A DNA stretch of 64,000 bases from NCBI GenBank assembly GCA_028287035.1, contig JAQBQL010000197.1:1-64000 (forward strand), written 5' to 3'. The position numbers were made by a program, and so were the translations under genes. Below are positions 32,895 to 40,986 of this stretch, piece after piece; the first letter of the stretch is position 1, and each line of letters opens with the position of its first letter. The DNA is from Labilithrix sp. Lineage in GTDB: Bacteria; Myxococcota; Polyangia; Polyangiales; Polyangiaceae. Below the pieces are notes generated by a model that made no database searches, was not told the origin of the DNA, and saw nothing but the letters and a program-made list of their open reading frames with translations.

Positions 32895-34232
32895 ATGAAG
32901 AACCCCTTCCTCGAGCCGCCCGGCGAGCCCGTCCACGTCATCGAGACGATCCCGGTGCTCGCCACGACCGATGTGCCGGCCGAGGTGATGCGTGCGGAAC
33001 AGATCCCGACCCCGCCGCATCTCGTCATCTATCGCGAGCTCGCGCGTGGCGGGATGGGCCACGTCCACCCCGCGGCCGACTGCAACCTGCTCCGGCACGT
33101 CGCGCTGAAGCGCCTCGACAAGGACTTCGCGGACAAGCCGTTCTACCGGGACAGCTTCATCGCGGAGGCGCAGATGACGGGGCAGCTCGAGCACCCGAAC
33201 ATCGTGCCCGTCCACGAGCTGTCGCTCGACGAGGGCGGCGTGCCGTACTTCACGATGAAGCTCGTACAGGGCCTCGCCTTCAGCGACTGGCTGGCGAAGC
33301 ACCCCACGGGCAGCGTCGACCGCATCGAGGGCGGGATCGAGATCCTCCTCAAGGTCTGCGATGCGCTCGCCTACGCCCACCATCGCGGCGTGATCCATCG
33401 TGACCTGAAGCCCGCCAACATCATGGTCGGGGGCTTCGGCCAGGTCTACCTGATGGACTGGGGGCTCGCGAAGCTGACCAAGAGCGAGCCCGCGTCGGGC
33501 CACGGCGCCCTGATGAACGCGCGCGGCCCGGTCGGGACGCCCGACTTCATGGCGCCCGAGCAGGCGCGGGGCAATCCGAAGGCGGTCGATTCACGCGCCG
33601 ACGTGTTCGGGCTCGGCGCGCTGCTCTTCGAGGTGCTGAGCGGCCACGGCCCGTATGGCAAGGAGCCGGACATGCGAAAGACCCTGGAGCGCGCTGCGGC
33701 CGGCCAGGTCATGTCGATCGACGCAGCGTGCGAGGCGTATCCCATCGCGCGGCGCATCCGTGCCGTCGCGGAGCGCGCGACGCAGCCCGATCCCGACCAG
33801 CGCTACGGCACCGTGACCGAGATGCAGGACGCGATGCGGGCCTTCCTCCACGGCGGCATGCACCTGCCGCGTCGGACCTTCAAGGCCGGCGAGGAGATCA
33901 TCCGCGAGGGCGAGAAGGGCGACGCCGCGTACATGATCGTCTCCGGACGATGCCGCGCATTCCGCGCCGCGAACGGCGGGCAGGAGACGCTGAGCGTGAT
34001 GGAGGCGGGCGACGCGTTCGGCGAGATGGCGCTCATTCTCTACGAGCCGCGCGCCGCGACCGTCGTCGCCGAGACGGACGTGACGGTCGTGGTGCTCGAT
34101 CAGGGGACGATGAACGAGGGGCTCGGCCTCTCCGGCTGGACGGGCGCGCTCGTGCGCGCCCTGGCCCAGCGCTTCAACGACCTCGAGCAGATGGTGCGCA
34201 CGTCCGGGATCCGGAGCAGCATGAAGCCGTGA
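32895..34232 (+). CDS. Ser/Thr kinase with C-terminal cNMP-binding domain
   Basis: The protein has 445 residues. The N-terminal kinase has LARGGMGHV, catalytic Lys in VALKRL, alphaC Glu in FIAEAQM, HRDLKPANIM, DWG (a common bacterial DFG variant) and TPDFMAPEQA, so it should be active. From about residue 330 a cyclic-nucleotide-binding domain follows, with a complete phosphate-binding cassette FGEMALILYEPRAATV. It has no membrane span. A kinase whose activity responds to cAMP or cGMP is a reasonable inference. Upstream neighbours are the HDOD and SthA genes. It converges with an OmpA-domain gene 3 bases away. Confidence 0.93.
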   Translation: MKNPFLEPPGEPVHVIETIPVLATTDVPAEVMRAEQIPTPPHLVIYRELARGGMGHVHPAADCNLLRHVALKRLDKDFADKPFYRDSFIAEAQMTGQLEHPNIVPVHELSLDEGGVPYFTMKLVQGLAFSDWLAKHPTGSVDRIEGGIEILLKVCDALAYAHHRGVIHRDLKPANIMVGGFGQVYLMDWGLAKLTKSEPASGHGALMNARGPVGTPDFMAPEQARGNPKAVDSRADVFGLGALLFEVLSGHGPYGKEPDMRKTLERAAAGQVMSIDAACEAYPIARRIRAVAERATQPDPDQRYGTVTEMQDAMRAFLHGGMHLPRRTFKAGEEIIREGEKGDAAYMIVSGRCRAFRAANGGQETLSVMEAGDAFGEMALILYEPRAATVVAETDVTVVVLDQGTMNEGLGLSGWTGALVRALAQRFNDLEQMVRTSGIRSSMKP

Positions 34233-34242
34233 GGGTCACGGC
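34226..34242. terminator. 7-bp hairpin pairing two convergent stop codons
   Basis: Arms 34226-34232 (GCCGTGA) and 34236-34242 (TCACGGC) are perfectly complementary with a 3-base loop. They contain the stops of the kinase and of the OmpA-domain gene. No T-tract. Confidence 0.45.
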
Positions 34243-35219
34243 GACGGAGCGCGGTCGCACGTCGCCTTTCCCTTGAGCCGCTCGCCGGCCGCCTCGATGA
34301 CGACGAGGCTCACCCGCCGGTCGTTCTGCCACGACGACGGTTGATGGCACGACGCGGGAGCGGGCTGCTTCTGACACTCCGGGTCCGCGGGACACCGGAC
34401 GCCGTACCCGACGCTGCGCAGGCGCGCGCGCGCGATGCCCTGGCTCACCAGGAAGTCGACCGCCGCGGCCGCGCGGACCGACGTGAGCTGGAGGTTAAGG
34501 GCCTTGTCGCCCCGTTCGTCGGCGTGGCCCTGCACCTCGACGAGCGTGACCTCCGGATGCGCGCGGAGGTCCTTCGCGACCTCCGTCAGCGCGGCGCGCG
34601 CGCCCGTGTCGAGCGTCGCGCTCGAGCCCTCGAAGAGGACCGGCCGCTCCGTCCAGGCAGCGCCGGGGTGGAGCGCGGCGACCGTGGCCGCGGCGGCCGT
34701 CGTCGGCGTGCTCGGGGCGCTCGGCGCGCTTGCATCGCTCGCCCCGGGCACGGCAGCCAGCGCGGCGGCGCTCGCCGTGGAGGCGACGGGAGGCGCGCTC
34801 GCGGCCGCGGGCGCCTCCGAGCCGGTGGTCGTGGCCGTGGCCATCGGACCGGGGAGAGGCGCGGAGGCGCGGGCGTCCGCGCCGGTGACGATCCCGTACA
34901 CGAGCATCAGGACGCCCGCGACGGCGGTGAGCGCGTGCAGGATGATGAGCGTCGTCCGGTGGCGCACGCGACGAAGGTGGAAGACGAGGTTCACCGCGCC
35001 GAGCACGATCGCGCCGATCAGGATCATGATGGCGTCCCGCGCGAACGCCATTCCCGGATTGCGGACCATCATGAACAGGACGACGCCGAAGCCGGTCGCG
35101 CCGAAGGCCCCGTGCAGGATCGCCGCCCACTTCGGCAGCGCCGTCCTCCTGAGGTGACGGATGAACATGTAGATGCCGAACAAGGCACCGGTCAGCAGCA
35201 AACAGACGGCAACGATCAA
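34236..35219 (-). CDS. inner-membrane protein with OmpA-like domain
   Basis: The protein has 327 residues. Four membrane helices fill the first ~120 residues instead of a cleavable signal. A long Ala/Pro/Ser linker follows, then a C-terminal OmpA-like peptidoglycan-binding domain (VQGHADERG, NLQLTSVRAAAAVDFL, LRSVGYG, NDRRVSLVV). The tail has four Cys. This layout tethers the cytoplasmic membrane to peptidoglycan, as in MotB-like proteins. The frame begins with TTG at 35219, preceded by GGAAGGA at good spacing; no ATG/GTG upstream in frame is plausible. Confidence 0.85.
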   Translation of the reverse strand: MIVAVCLLLTGALFGIYMFIRHLRRTALPKWAAILHGAFGATGFGVVLFMMVRNPGMAFARDAIMILIGAIVLGAVNLVFHLRRVRHRTTLIILHALTAVAGVLMLVYGIVTGADARASAPLPGPMATATTTGSEAPAAASAPPVASTASAAALAAVPGASDASAPSAPSTPTTAAAATVAALHPGAAWTERPVLFEGSSATLDTGARAALTEVAKDLRAHPEVTLVEVQGHADERGDKALNLQLTSVRAAAAVDFLVSQGIARARLRSVGYGVRCPADPECQKQPAPASCHQPSSWQNDRRVSLVVIEAAGERLKGKATCDRAPSP

Positions 35220-35286
35220 GTGAAGGTCCTTCCGGTATCGTGAGTGAGGCGGTCGCGGCTCGGCGAGCGCGGGGGCGAGGGGCCGA

Positions 35287-36798
35287 TCAGGGGTGCTGAC
35301 CGGTGCGGACCCCGGCGTCGACCGGCGGCGCCGCGACCCTGCTCTGTGACCAGAGCACTCCGACGGCCATGCCGACGAGCAAGAGGGTCACGCAGAGGAG
35401 GACGAGGCGCGGGGATCGCTGCTCTCGCTCCTCGGCGGCGAGCGTGAGCGCGGTGAGGTCGGGCGACGTGACTTGCTGGCGGCGCATCGGCGGCAGGTCC
35501 GCGGGCGGCGGGGTCGAGGGGACCTCCGGAGCGGCCGGCGGCCCGGAGCGCGGGCGCGGCGCCTCCGCTTCGATGATCACGCTGGTGTCGGGCAGCGGCT
35601 GGGCGGGCGTCGACCGCGGCGGCGCGACGGGACGCACCGAGGCGTAGCGCTCCGACGCGGGACCGACGACGGCGTCCGTCCGCGGCGCGGCGGGCACGGC
35701 CACCAGGGGCGCGCTCTCGCGGGCCGGCTCGGGGGCGTTCGCCGCCGCGAACGACGGGAGCAGCGGAGCCGGAGGGATCGTCCTCGGCACTGCCGACGTC
35801 ACGGTGTGTGACGGCGCGGATGCCCGGCTCCCGGGCTCCATCGACGGGGGCCGGTCCGAGGGGCGCCGGCTGCCGGGCAACGGCTCCGGCGCGAGGTACG
35901 CGACGGGCATGCTCCCCGGGATCGCGAGCGCCTGACGGACGCGCGAGGGATCGAGGATCGGCGCGGTCTCGAGCGCGACGCGCCGCGCGCGGATCGCTTC
36001 GCCGGCGGCGGACGTCATCAGGCGCGTGACGTCGGCGTGCAGCGGCGGCTGATCCCGGAAACGGCTGGCGAGCGCGGACAGCATCTCGGCTGCGCTCGCG
36101 AAACGATCGGCCGGCGCCTCGGCGCGGCCGCGCCGGCCCACCTCGAGGAACGGCGCGACGTGCGCCGGGTCGTTGCCTTCGGCGGCGAGCAAGTCGTCGA
36201 GGATCACCGCGACCGCGTGGAGGTCGCTCGCCGGCGTGGACGGCTCGCCCCGCCTGATCTCGGGGGCGACGAAGCGCATGCCGTCCTCGCGCGGCACCCA
36301 CCTGCTGCCCCGGATGATCTCGACGAGCCGGACGCGCCCGTCGAGCCCGACGATGATGTTGTGCGGAGAGAGGTCCCCGTGCCCCGCCGACGCGAACGGA
36401 CCCAGGCGGTGCAGCGCGTTGAGGCCAGAGAGCACGTCGCTCACGATGCGCAGCGCGCACATCGCCGGGAGCGGGATGCGCCGCTCCCTCAGGAGCCCGA
36501 GCAGGCTCGTCAGCGACTCACCATCGATGAAGTCGCTCACCAGGTCGATCCCGCCGGGACGTTCGATCGCAGCCCGCACCCGGGTCAGCCGGGGATGGGG
36601 CGCATCCCTGACGCAGGCGGCGCGCTCGGCCGCGACGGCGTAGGTGTCGTGCGTCAGCGTCAGGTGCTCGATGACGTGGAGCTGGGTCGGATTCCGCTCC
36701 GCGCGCGCGACGTAGGTGGGCACTCGACGCCCCCGGATGGCGGCCACGAGCGAACGTTCGTACTGCCCCTCCGCAGGTTCGCTCTCGACCAGCTGCAT
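35287..36798 (-). CDS. membrane-anchored kinase-like protein (probable pseudokinase)
   Basis: The protein has 503 residues with an N-terminal kinase-like fold (~1-260). Catalytic features are eroded: HGDLSPHN replaces HRDLKPxN (no catalytic-loop Arg), LVEIIRG stands where DFG is expected, and no lysine in VAIK context or GxGxxG loop is recognisable. A Pro/Ala/Ser linker follows, then one membrane helix near residues 470-488 and a short periplasmic tail. It is probably a catalytically inactive scaffold. The ATG at 36798 starts the recognisable protein. It is divergent from the cytochrome gene. Confidence 0.85.
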   Translation of the reverse strand: MQLVESEPAEGQYERSLVAAIRGRRVPTYVARAERNPTQLHVIEHLTLTHDTYAVAAERAACVRDAPHPRLTRVRAAIERPGGIDLVSDFIDGESLTSLLGLLRERRIPLPAMCALRIVSDVLSGLNALHRLGPFASAGHGDLSPHNIIVGLDGRVRLVEIIRGSRWVPREDGMRFVAPEIRRGEPSTPASDLHAVAVILDDLLAAEGNDPAHVAPFLEVGRRGRAEAPADRFASAAEMLSALASRFRDQPPLHADVTRLMTSAAGEAIRARRVALETAPILDPSRVRQALAIPGSMPVAYLAPEPLPGSRRPSDRPPSMEPGSRASAPSHTVTSAVPRTIPPAPLLPSFAAANAPEPARESAPLVAVPAAPRTDAVVGPASERYASVRPVAPPRSTPAQPLPDTSVIIEAEAPRPRSGPPAAPEVPSTPPPADLPPMRRQQVTSPDLTALTLAAEEREQRSPRLVLLCVTLLLVGMAVGVLWSQSRVAAPPVDAGVRTGQHP

Positions 36799-36880
36799 CG
36801 GCCGCACACTAGCGTGTCCCTCGTGACCAGCGCAAAGTCGAATGCGCATGGAAAACACGGGCGGATGACGGTCCGCCAGC

Positions 36881-36896
36881 GGTCGCGCGCGCGACC
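36881..36896. promoter_or_regulatory. perfect 16-bp palindrome between divergent genes
   Basis: GGTCGCGCGCGCGACC is fully self-complementary and lies in the 273-base gap between the kinase-like and cytochrome genes. An 11-base direct repeat (CGTACGGCGCT) occurs at 36975-36985 and 37042-37052, closer to the cytochrome start. Both are candidate regulator sites; simple GC-rich sequence makes chance possible. The rest of this gap shows nothing recognisable. Confidence 0.3.
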
Positions 36897-37071
36897 ACGT
36901 GCGATGCGACAGCCGTGCAGCGCACGCCGCGCACGACGCCGCGCGGCATCACCCGAGGAGTGTCCTACCTATCGCGTACGGCGCTCGACGAAGGGCGTGC
37001 GAGGAGCGCCGGCGTGGGTAGAGTTGAGGCGTCGCGTCGATCGTACGGCGCTGACCGGAGGCACAAGGGCA

Positions 37072-38556
37072 ATGCTGGTTTCATCGCGCGTCGTCGTCAT
37101 CGTGGGAGTCTCGGGCCTGATGGCCGCGTGCGCGTCCGACCCGCTCGTCGAGGACAGCGCCTCGTCGGCCTCGGCGCTGAGCAGCGCCGAGAACAACATC
37201 CTGATGTCCACGTTCCGTGGTCCGGCGCTCAAGGACGGAACGGGTACCTACTTCGAATTCAAGAACCCGATCGGCACCGGCTACTCGTCGACGTTCTCGA
37301 AGCGTCCCATCGACGCGAGCGAGCTATTTGCCAATCCCTTCATGTCCCAACCCGACAACAACGGCCGGGCGTGCGTGACGTGTCACCTTCCCGGCGAAGG
37401 GTTCGGGCTGTCGCCGTGGAGCGTGGGCGTTCGCTTCAACGCGACGAGCCCGCGCGGCACCGATCCGGTGTTCCGCGAGAACGACGGCTCCAACTCGCCC
37501 GTCGATCCGTGCGCACCGAAGAACGCCTCGTGCACGGAGGCGCAGAAGCGCGCCGCGTACAGCATGCTGCTGACGAAGGGAGTCATCCGCGTCGGGATCG
37601 GCATGCCGGCGAATGCCGAGTTCGATCTGGTCGGCGTCGACGACCCGTACGGGTTCGCCAGCGCGAACGAGCTGTCGCTGTTCCGCCGGCCGTTGCCGAC
37701 GACGAACCTCGCGGCGCTCAGCACCGTCATGTGGGACGGGCGCATCGTCATGCCGAGCGCCGACCCCGCGGGGCTCCGCACCGCGCTGCTCGAGCAGGCG
37801 AACGTCGCGACCGAGGGCCACTCGCAAGGTGCGTCCCTCACTCCGCAGCAGCGCGATGCCGTCGTCGACCTCGAGCTGGCGGTGTACACCGCGCAGGAGT
37901 TCGACCCGGCCGCGGGCAAGCTGCGGGACAAGAACGCGCTCGGCGGCTCGAGGGCGCTCGCCGCGCAGACGAACTACATCGGGATCAACGACGTCCTCGC
38001 GGGAGACAGCCACACCGGCGCGCCGTTCTCACCCGTCGTCTTCACCCTCTTCGATGCGTGGTCGAAGGAGAAGGCGAACAGCGCCAAGGCGCAGGTCCTC
38101 CGCGGCCAGACGCTGTTCAACACGAAGCCGATTGCCATCACCGGGGTGAACGGGCTGAACGACGATCTCGGCGCAGCCACGATCGCCGGCACGTGCACGA
38201 CCTGTCACGACGCGCCGAACTTCGGCAACCACTCGGTCAAGCTGCCCATCAACATCGGTCTCACCGATCCCTCGCGGCGGACGCCGGACATGCCGCTCTA
38301 CACGTTCCGCAACAAGGCGACCGGCGCGACGGTGCAGAGCACCGATCCGGGCCGTGGCCTCATCAGCGGACGCTGGAAGGACATCGGGAAGTTCAAGGGC
38401 GCGATTCTCCGCGGGCTCGCGACGCGGGCGCCCTACTTCCACGACGGCTCCGCGGCCTCCCTCGAGGAGGCGGTGGACTTCTACAACACCCGCTTCGGCA
38501 TCGGCTTCACGCCCTCGGAGAAGGCCGACCTCGTCGCGTTCCTGCGGACGCTCTGA
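37072..38556 (+). CDS. diheme cytochrome c / peroxidase-like lipoprotein
   Basis: The protein has 494 residues. Its signal ends in a lipobox (LMAAC, Cys20). Two c-type heme motifs, CVTCH (101-105) and CTTCH (~375-379), are far apart, each in a cytochrome c-like module. The layout resembles the diheme cytochrome c peroxidase/MauG superfamily, but the substrate is unknown. APYFHDGSAASLEEAV near the C-terminus is typical of this group. The ATG follows GGAGG and AAGGG. A strong hairpin follows the stop. Confidence 0.9.
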   Translation: MLVSSRVVVIVGVSGLMAACASDPLVEDSASSASALSSAENNILMSTFRGPALKDGTGTYFEFKNPIGTGYSSTFSKRPIDASELFANPFMSQPDNNGRACVTCHLPGEGFGLSPWSVGVRFNATSPRGTDPVFRENDGSNSPVDPCAPKNASCTEAQKRAAYSMLLTKGVIRVGIGMPANAEFDLVGVDDPYGFASANELSLFRRPLPTTNLAALSTVMWDGRIVMPSADPAGLRTALLEQANVATEGHSQGASLTPQQRDAVVDLELAVYTAQEFDPAAGKLRDKNALGGSRALAAQTNYIGINDVLAGDSHTGAPFSPVVFTLFDAWSKEKANSAKAQVLRGQTLFNTKPIAITGVNGLNDDLGAATIAGTCTTCHDAPNFGNHSVKLPINIGLTDPSRRTPDMPLYTFRNKATGATVQSTDPGRGLISGRWKDIGKFKGAILRGLATRAPYFHDGSAASLEEAVDFYNTRFGIGFTPSEKADLVAFLRTL

Positions 38557-38561
38557 CGAGC

Positions 38562-38591
38562 GCGGGGGCCGCCCCTCGCGGCGGCCCTCGT
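38562..38591. terminator. 12-bp GC-rich hairpin after the cytochrome gene
   Basis: The stem core 38566-38573 / 38580-38587 is perfect (8 bp), extends to 12 pairs with two G-U, and has a 6-base loop. It lies 6 bases after the stop in the gap before the convergent methyltransferase gene. Repeats of TCGCGTCGG follow. No T-tract, as is common in very GC-rich genomes. Confidence 0.45.
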
Positions 38592-38643
38592 CGCGTCGGT
38601 CGCGTCGGTCGCGCCCGTCAGGCACGCGGGCCTCAGCGAGGGC

Positions 38644-39456
38644 TCAGCACGAGACGGTCACGCGCAGGAACGTCGCGGGGATGACCGTGCTGTCGCTCGC
38701 GCCGCTCTTGTTGTGGCTCTCGAAGAGCTGCGTGAGCTCGGTGGCGAGCGACTCCTCCTTGCCATTCTTCGCGGCGGCCTCGAACGCGTTCATCGTCGGC
38801 CCGTAGTATTTCCGGAACCGGGTCGCGAGGGCGCTCGGGGGCTCCGGCAGCTCGAACGTGAACGTATCCCGTGTACAGGCGATGCGGTCGGCGGCGATGC
38901 CGGCGGCCGTGAAGCGTTCGACCACCTGGCTCTCCACGCCCCACGTCATCGGGCTCACGAACCCCTCGGGCGGCGGCGGCGTGTAGGCCGAGCTGATCTT
39001 GAGGATCTGCGCGACGAGCGTGGGGTCTCCGGGGATCCAGTTGCCCATCACGATGCGTCCCCCGGGCCGGGTGACGCGGACGAGCGACCTTGCGACGTCG
39101 AACGGCTTCGGGGCGAACATCGCCCCGAAGATGCTGATGACCAGATCGAAGCTGTGGTCCTCGATGCCCTGGAGCTCGCACGCGTCACCCTCGTGAAAGG
39201 TGACGCGGTCGGCGCCCTCGGCGCGCGCGCGCGCGTTGCCGGCCGCGACGAGCGGCGCCGAGATGTCGACGCCGACCACCTTCTGCGCGCCGAGGCGAGC
39301 GGCCGGCAGCGCCGTCGTTCCGTCGCCGCAGCCGACGTCGAGCACCTTCAGACCCGCCACGTTCAGCGACCGCACGAGCGCCTCGCCGCTCAGGCGCATG
39401 CTCGCGGCGATCTGCGTGAAGTCGCCCTTTTCCCAGAGTGCCTTGTTCGGATTCAT
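38644..39456 (-). CDS. class I SAM-dependent methyltransferase
   Basis: A 270-residue protein with motif I LDVGCGDGTTAL (about residues 39-50), motif II VVGVDIS, and the post-motif FDLVISIFGAMFA, in the layout of UbiE/ubiquinone-type and small-molecule methyltransferases. I find no substrate-specific motif. Start: the ATG at 39456 is preceded by GGGAGG at ideal spacing, so upstream frame starts are rejected. A TetR gene lies upstream on the same strand. Confidence 0.88.
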   Translation of the reverse strand: MNPNKALWEKGDFTQIAASMRLSGEALVRSLNVAGLKVLDVGCGDGTTALPAARLGAQKVVGVDISAPLVAAGNARARAEGADRVTFHEGDACELQGIEDHSFDLVISIFGAMFAPKPFDVARSLVRVTRPGGRIVMGNWIPGDPTLVAQILKISSAYTPPPPEGFVSPMTWGVESQVVERFTAAGIAADRIACTRDTFTFELPEPPSALATRFRKYYGPTMNAFEAAAKNGKEESLATELTQLFESHNKSGASDSTVIPATFLRVTVSC

Positions 39457-39543
39457 GTGCAAGCCTCCCCTGCGCATCACGTCTCCGTGACGGCGCGAGC
39501 GAGAGCCTACGCCTCGTCATGTCGCCGCGCACCTCTCGCCTTT

Positions 39544-40095
39544 TCACGGCTCGGCGGCGACGGCTTCCAGCGCGCGGAGGAGGAGCGCGTTGGCCTTTCC
39601 GAAGGCCTTCCAGCCCTCGGCGGTCGACAGGTCGAACACCTGCAGCGCCCCGAGGAATGCTGCGTACTCCACCTGCGCCATGCGTTCGGCGATCCTGGGC
39701 TTCACGCCCGCGGCGCGGCGCAGGCCGGCGAGGTACGCGATGCGCCGGCCGTCGACGCGCGCCTGCACGTCCCGCGCGGCGGGGTCGCGGAGGGCCCACG
39801 CCTGGATCGCGCGCTCCACGCCGAGCTCGACGGCGCGCACCGAGGCATGGAGCGTCTCTCGCTTTGCGGCGCCGCTCGCGTCGGCCGCCACGATGAAGTC
39901 GTCGGTATTCCGTCTTTCCCAGTGCTCGAGGAGGCCTCGTGAGAACGCGGCGACGTCCGCGAAGTGGTGATAGAAGCTGCCCTTCGTGCGGCCGAGCGCG
40001 CGGCAGAGCGCGTCGATCGTCAGCGCGTCGTGGCCGCCGTCGCGCAGCAGACGGAGCCCCGCGTCGAGCCAGTGCTCGGGGGTCGCGCGGGTCAT
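39544..40095 (-). CDS. TetR family transcriptional regulator
   Basis: The protein has 183 residues. The N-terminal helix-turn-helix LTIDALCRALGRTKGSFYHHF (residues ~24-44) is diagnostic; the C-terminal ~130 residues form the variable ligand-binding helices. Its ATG overlaps the stop of the upstream DUF3995-type membrane protein gene by 4 bases, so the two are translated together. A 29-base inverted repeat just upstream of the membrane gene is a good candidate for its operator, giving autoregulation. Confidence 0.92.
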   Translation of the reverse strand: MTRATPEHWLDAGLRLLRDGGHDALTIDALCRALGRTKGSFYHHFADVAAFSRGLLEHWERRNTDDFIVAADASGAAKRETLHASVRAVELGVERAIQAWALRDPAARDVQARVDGRRIAYLAGLRRAAGVKPRIAERMAQVEYAAFLGALQVFDLSTAEGWKAFGKANALLLRALEAVAAEP

Positions 40096-40910
40096 CGCAC
40101 GCCCGTCGTGCTCACGGCCGCCAGCGCCGCGATGAGCAGGCAACCGGGCGAGTACATCAGGCGGTCGTAGACGAAGAACGGCGACCTCGTTCCGCCCGCT
40201 GCCGCGCCCGCCTCCCGCCGTGCCGCCCCGTACACGAGCCCTCCCACTCCGCGTGCTGCGAACACTGCGGACACGGCGAGCACGGCGTAGCGCATGACGG
40301 TCGCCGCCCACCCGCCGAGCTGGGGCACGAGCAAGCACGCGCTCATCGCGCCGAGGACGGCCGCGACGAGGAGCGTGAGCGCGCGCGAGGGCAGCTTCGC
40401 CCCGCGACGGCGGCCGCTGGGCGGCAGCACGTGGGCCGCGAGCTGGAGGCCGTCACGCGCCGGCCAGGGCGTGCCCGACGCCCATGCCACGTGAGCGGCG
40501 GCGAGCAGGAGGACGAGCAGCCCGGCCGCGATCGCCGCCGGACGGGCGGTCAGCGTCGCGAGGAGCCCGACCGCCAGCGGTCCGAGCAGGAGCCACTGGG
40601 GAAGCCGGATGGCGGCCCCGAGCTCCCGCTTCGCGACGACCAGGAACACCACGGCGAAGCCGCCCGCCTGCAGCCCACCGAGGACCACGAGGTCGCCGTA
40701 CCGGGGCGCGAAGGCGGCAAGGGCCACCGCGCCCGTGAGCAGCGCGAGTGCCCACGTGACCATGTGCCAGACGACGAGGAGCACGCCGCGCGCGAACGGC
40801 TCGACGTCGGACCGCTGGAGCGGGGCGACCACGCGCCTCGCGCCGCCCACGACGTGGACGCCGGTGACGTAGGCGCCCCACACGGCGAGAACGGCGAGCA
40901 TGACTTGCAT
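40092..40910 (-). CDS. polytopic membrane protein with C-terminal DUF3995-like region
   Basis: A 272-residue protein with about eight hydrophobic segments. The first half (~125 residues, four helices) looks like a separate membrane module. The second half, ending RSPFFVYDRLMYSPGCLLIAAL, matches the DUF3995 pattern I recognise. Function is unknown. It is the first gene of a two-gene unit with the TetR regulator. An 11/12 inverted repeat begins 5 bases upstream of the ATG, so translation or transcription initiation is probably under repression. Confidence 0.75.
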   Translation of the reverse strand: MQVMLAVLAVWGAYVTGVHVVGGARRVVAPLQRSDVEPFARGVLLVVWHMVTWALALLTGAVALAAFAPRYGDLVVLGGLQAGGFAVVFLVVAKRELGAAIRLPQWLLLGPLAVGLLATLTARPAAIAAGLLVLLLAAAHVAWASGTPWPARDGLQLAAHVLPPSGRRRGAKLPSRALTLLVAAVLGAMSACLLVPQLGGWAATVMRYAVLAVSAVFAARGVGGLVYGAARREAGAAAGGTRSPFFVYDRLMYSPGCLLIAALAAVSTTGVR

Positions 40911-40914
40911 GCCC

Positions 40915-40943
40915 GGACCATACCATACCGCATGGTACGGTCC
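40915..40943 (-). promoter_or_regulatory. probable TetR operator (12-bp inverted repeat, 1 mismatch)
   Basis: GGACCATACCAT (40915-40926), spacer ACCGC, then ATGGTACGGTCC (40932-40943). The arms match at 11 of 12 positions. The site is immediately upstream of the membrane-protein/TetR pair and is more AT-rich than its surroundings. The size, symmetry and position are typical of TetR operators. Confidence 0.6.
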
Positions 40944-40986
40944 AGCGGCGAGCGACGACGAGGCGTCCGCAGGCCGGGATCGCCGC

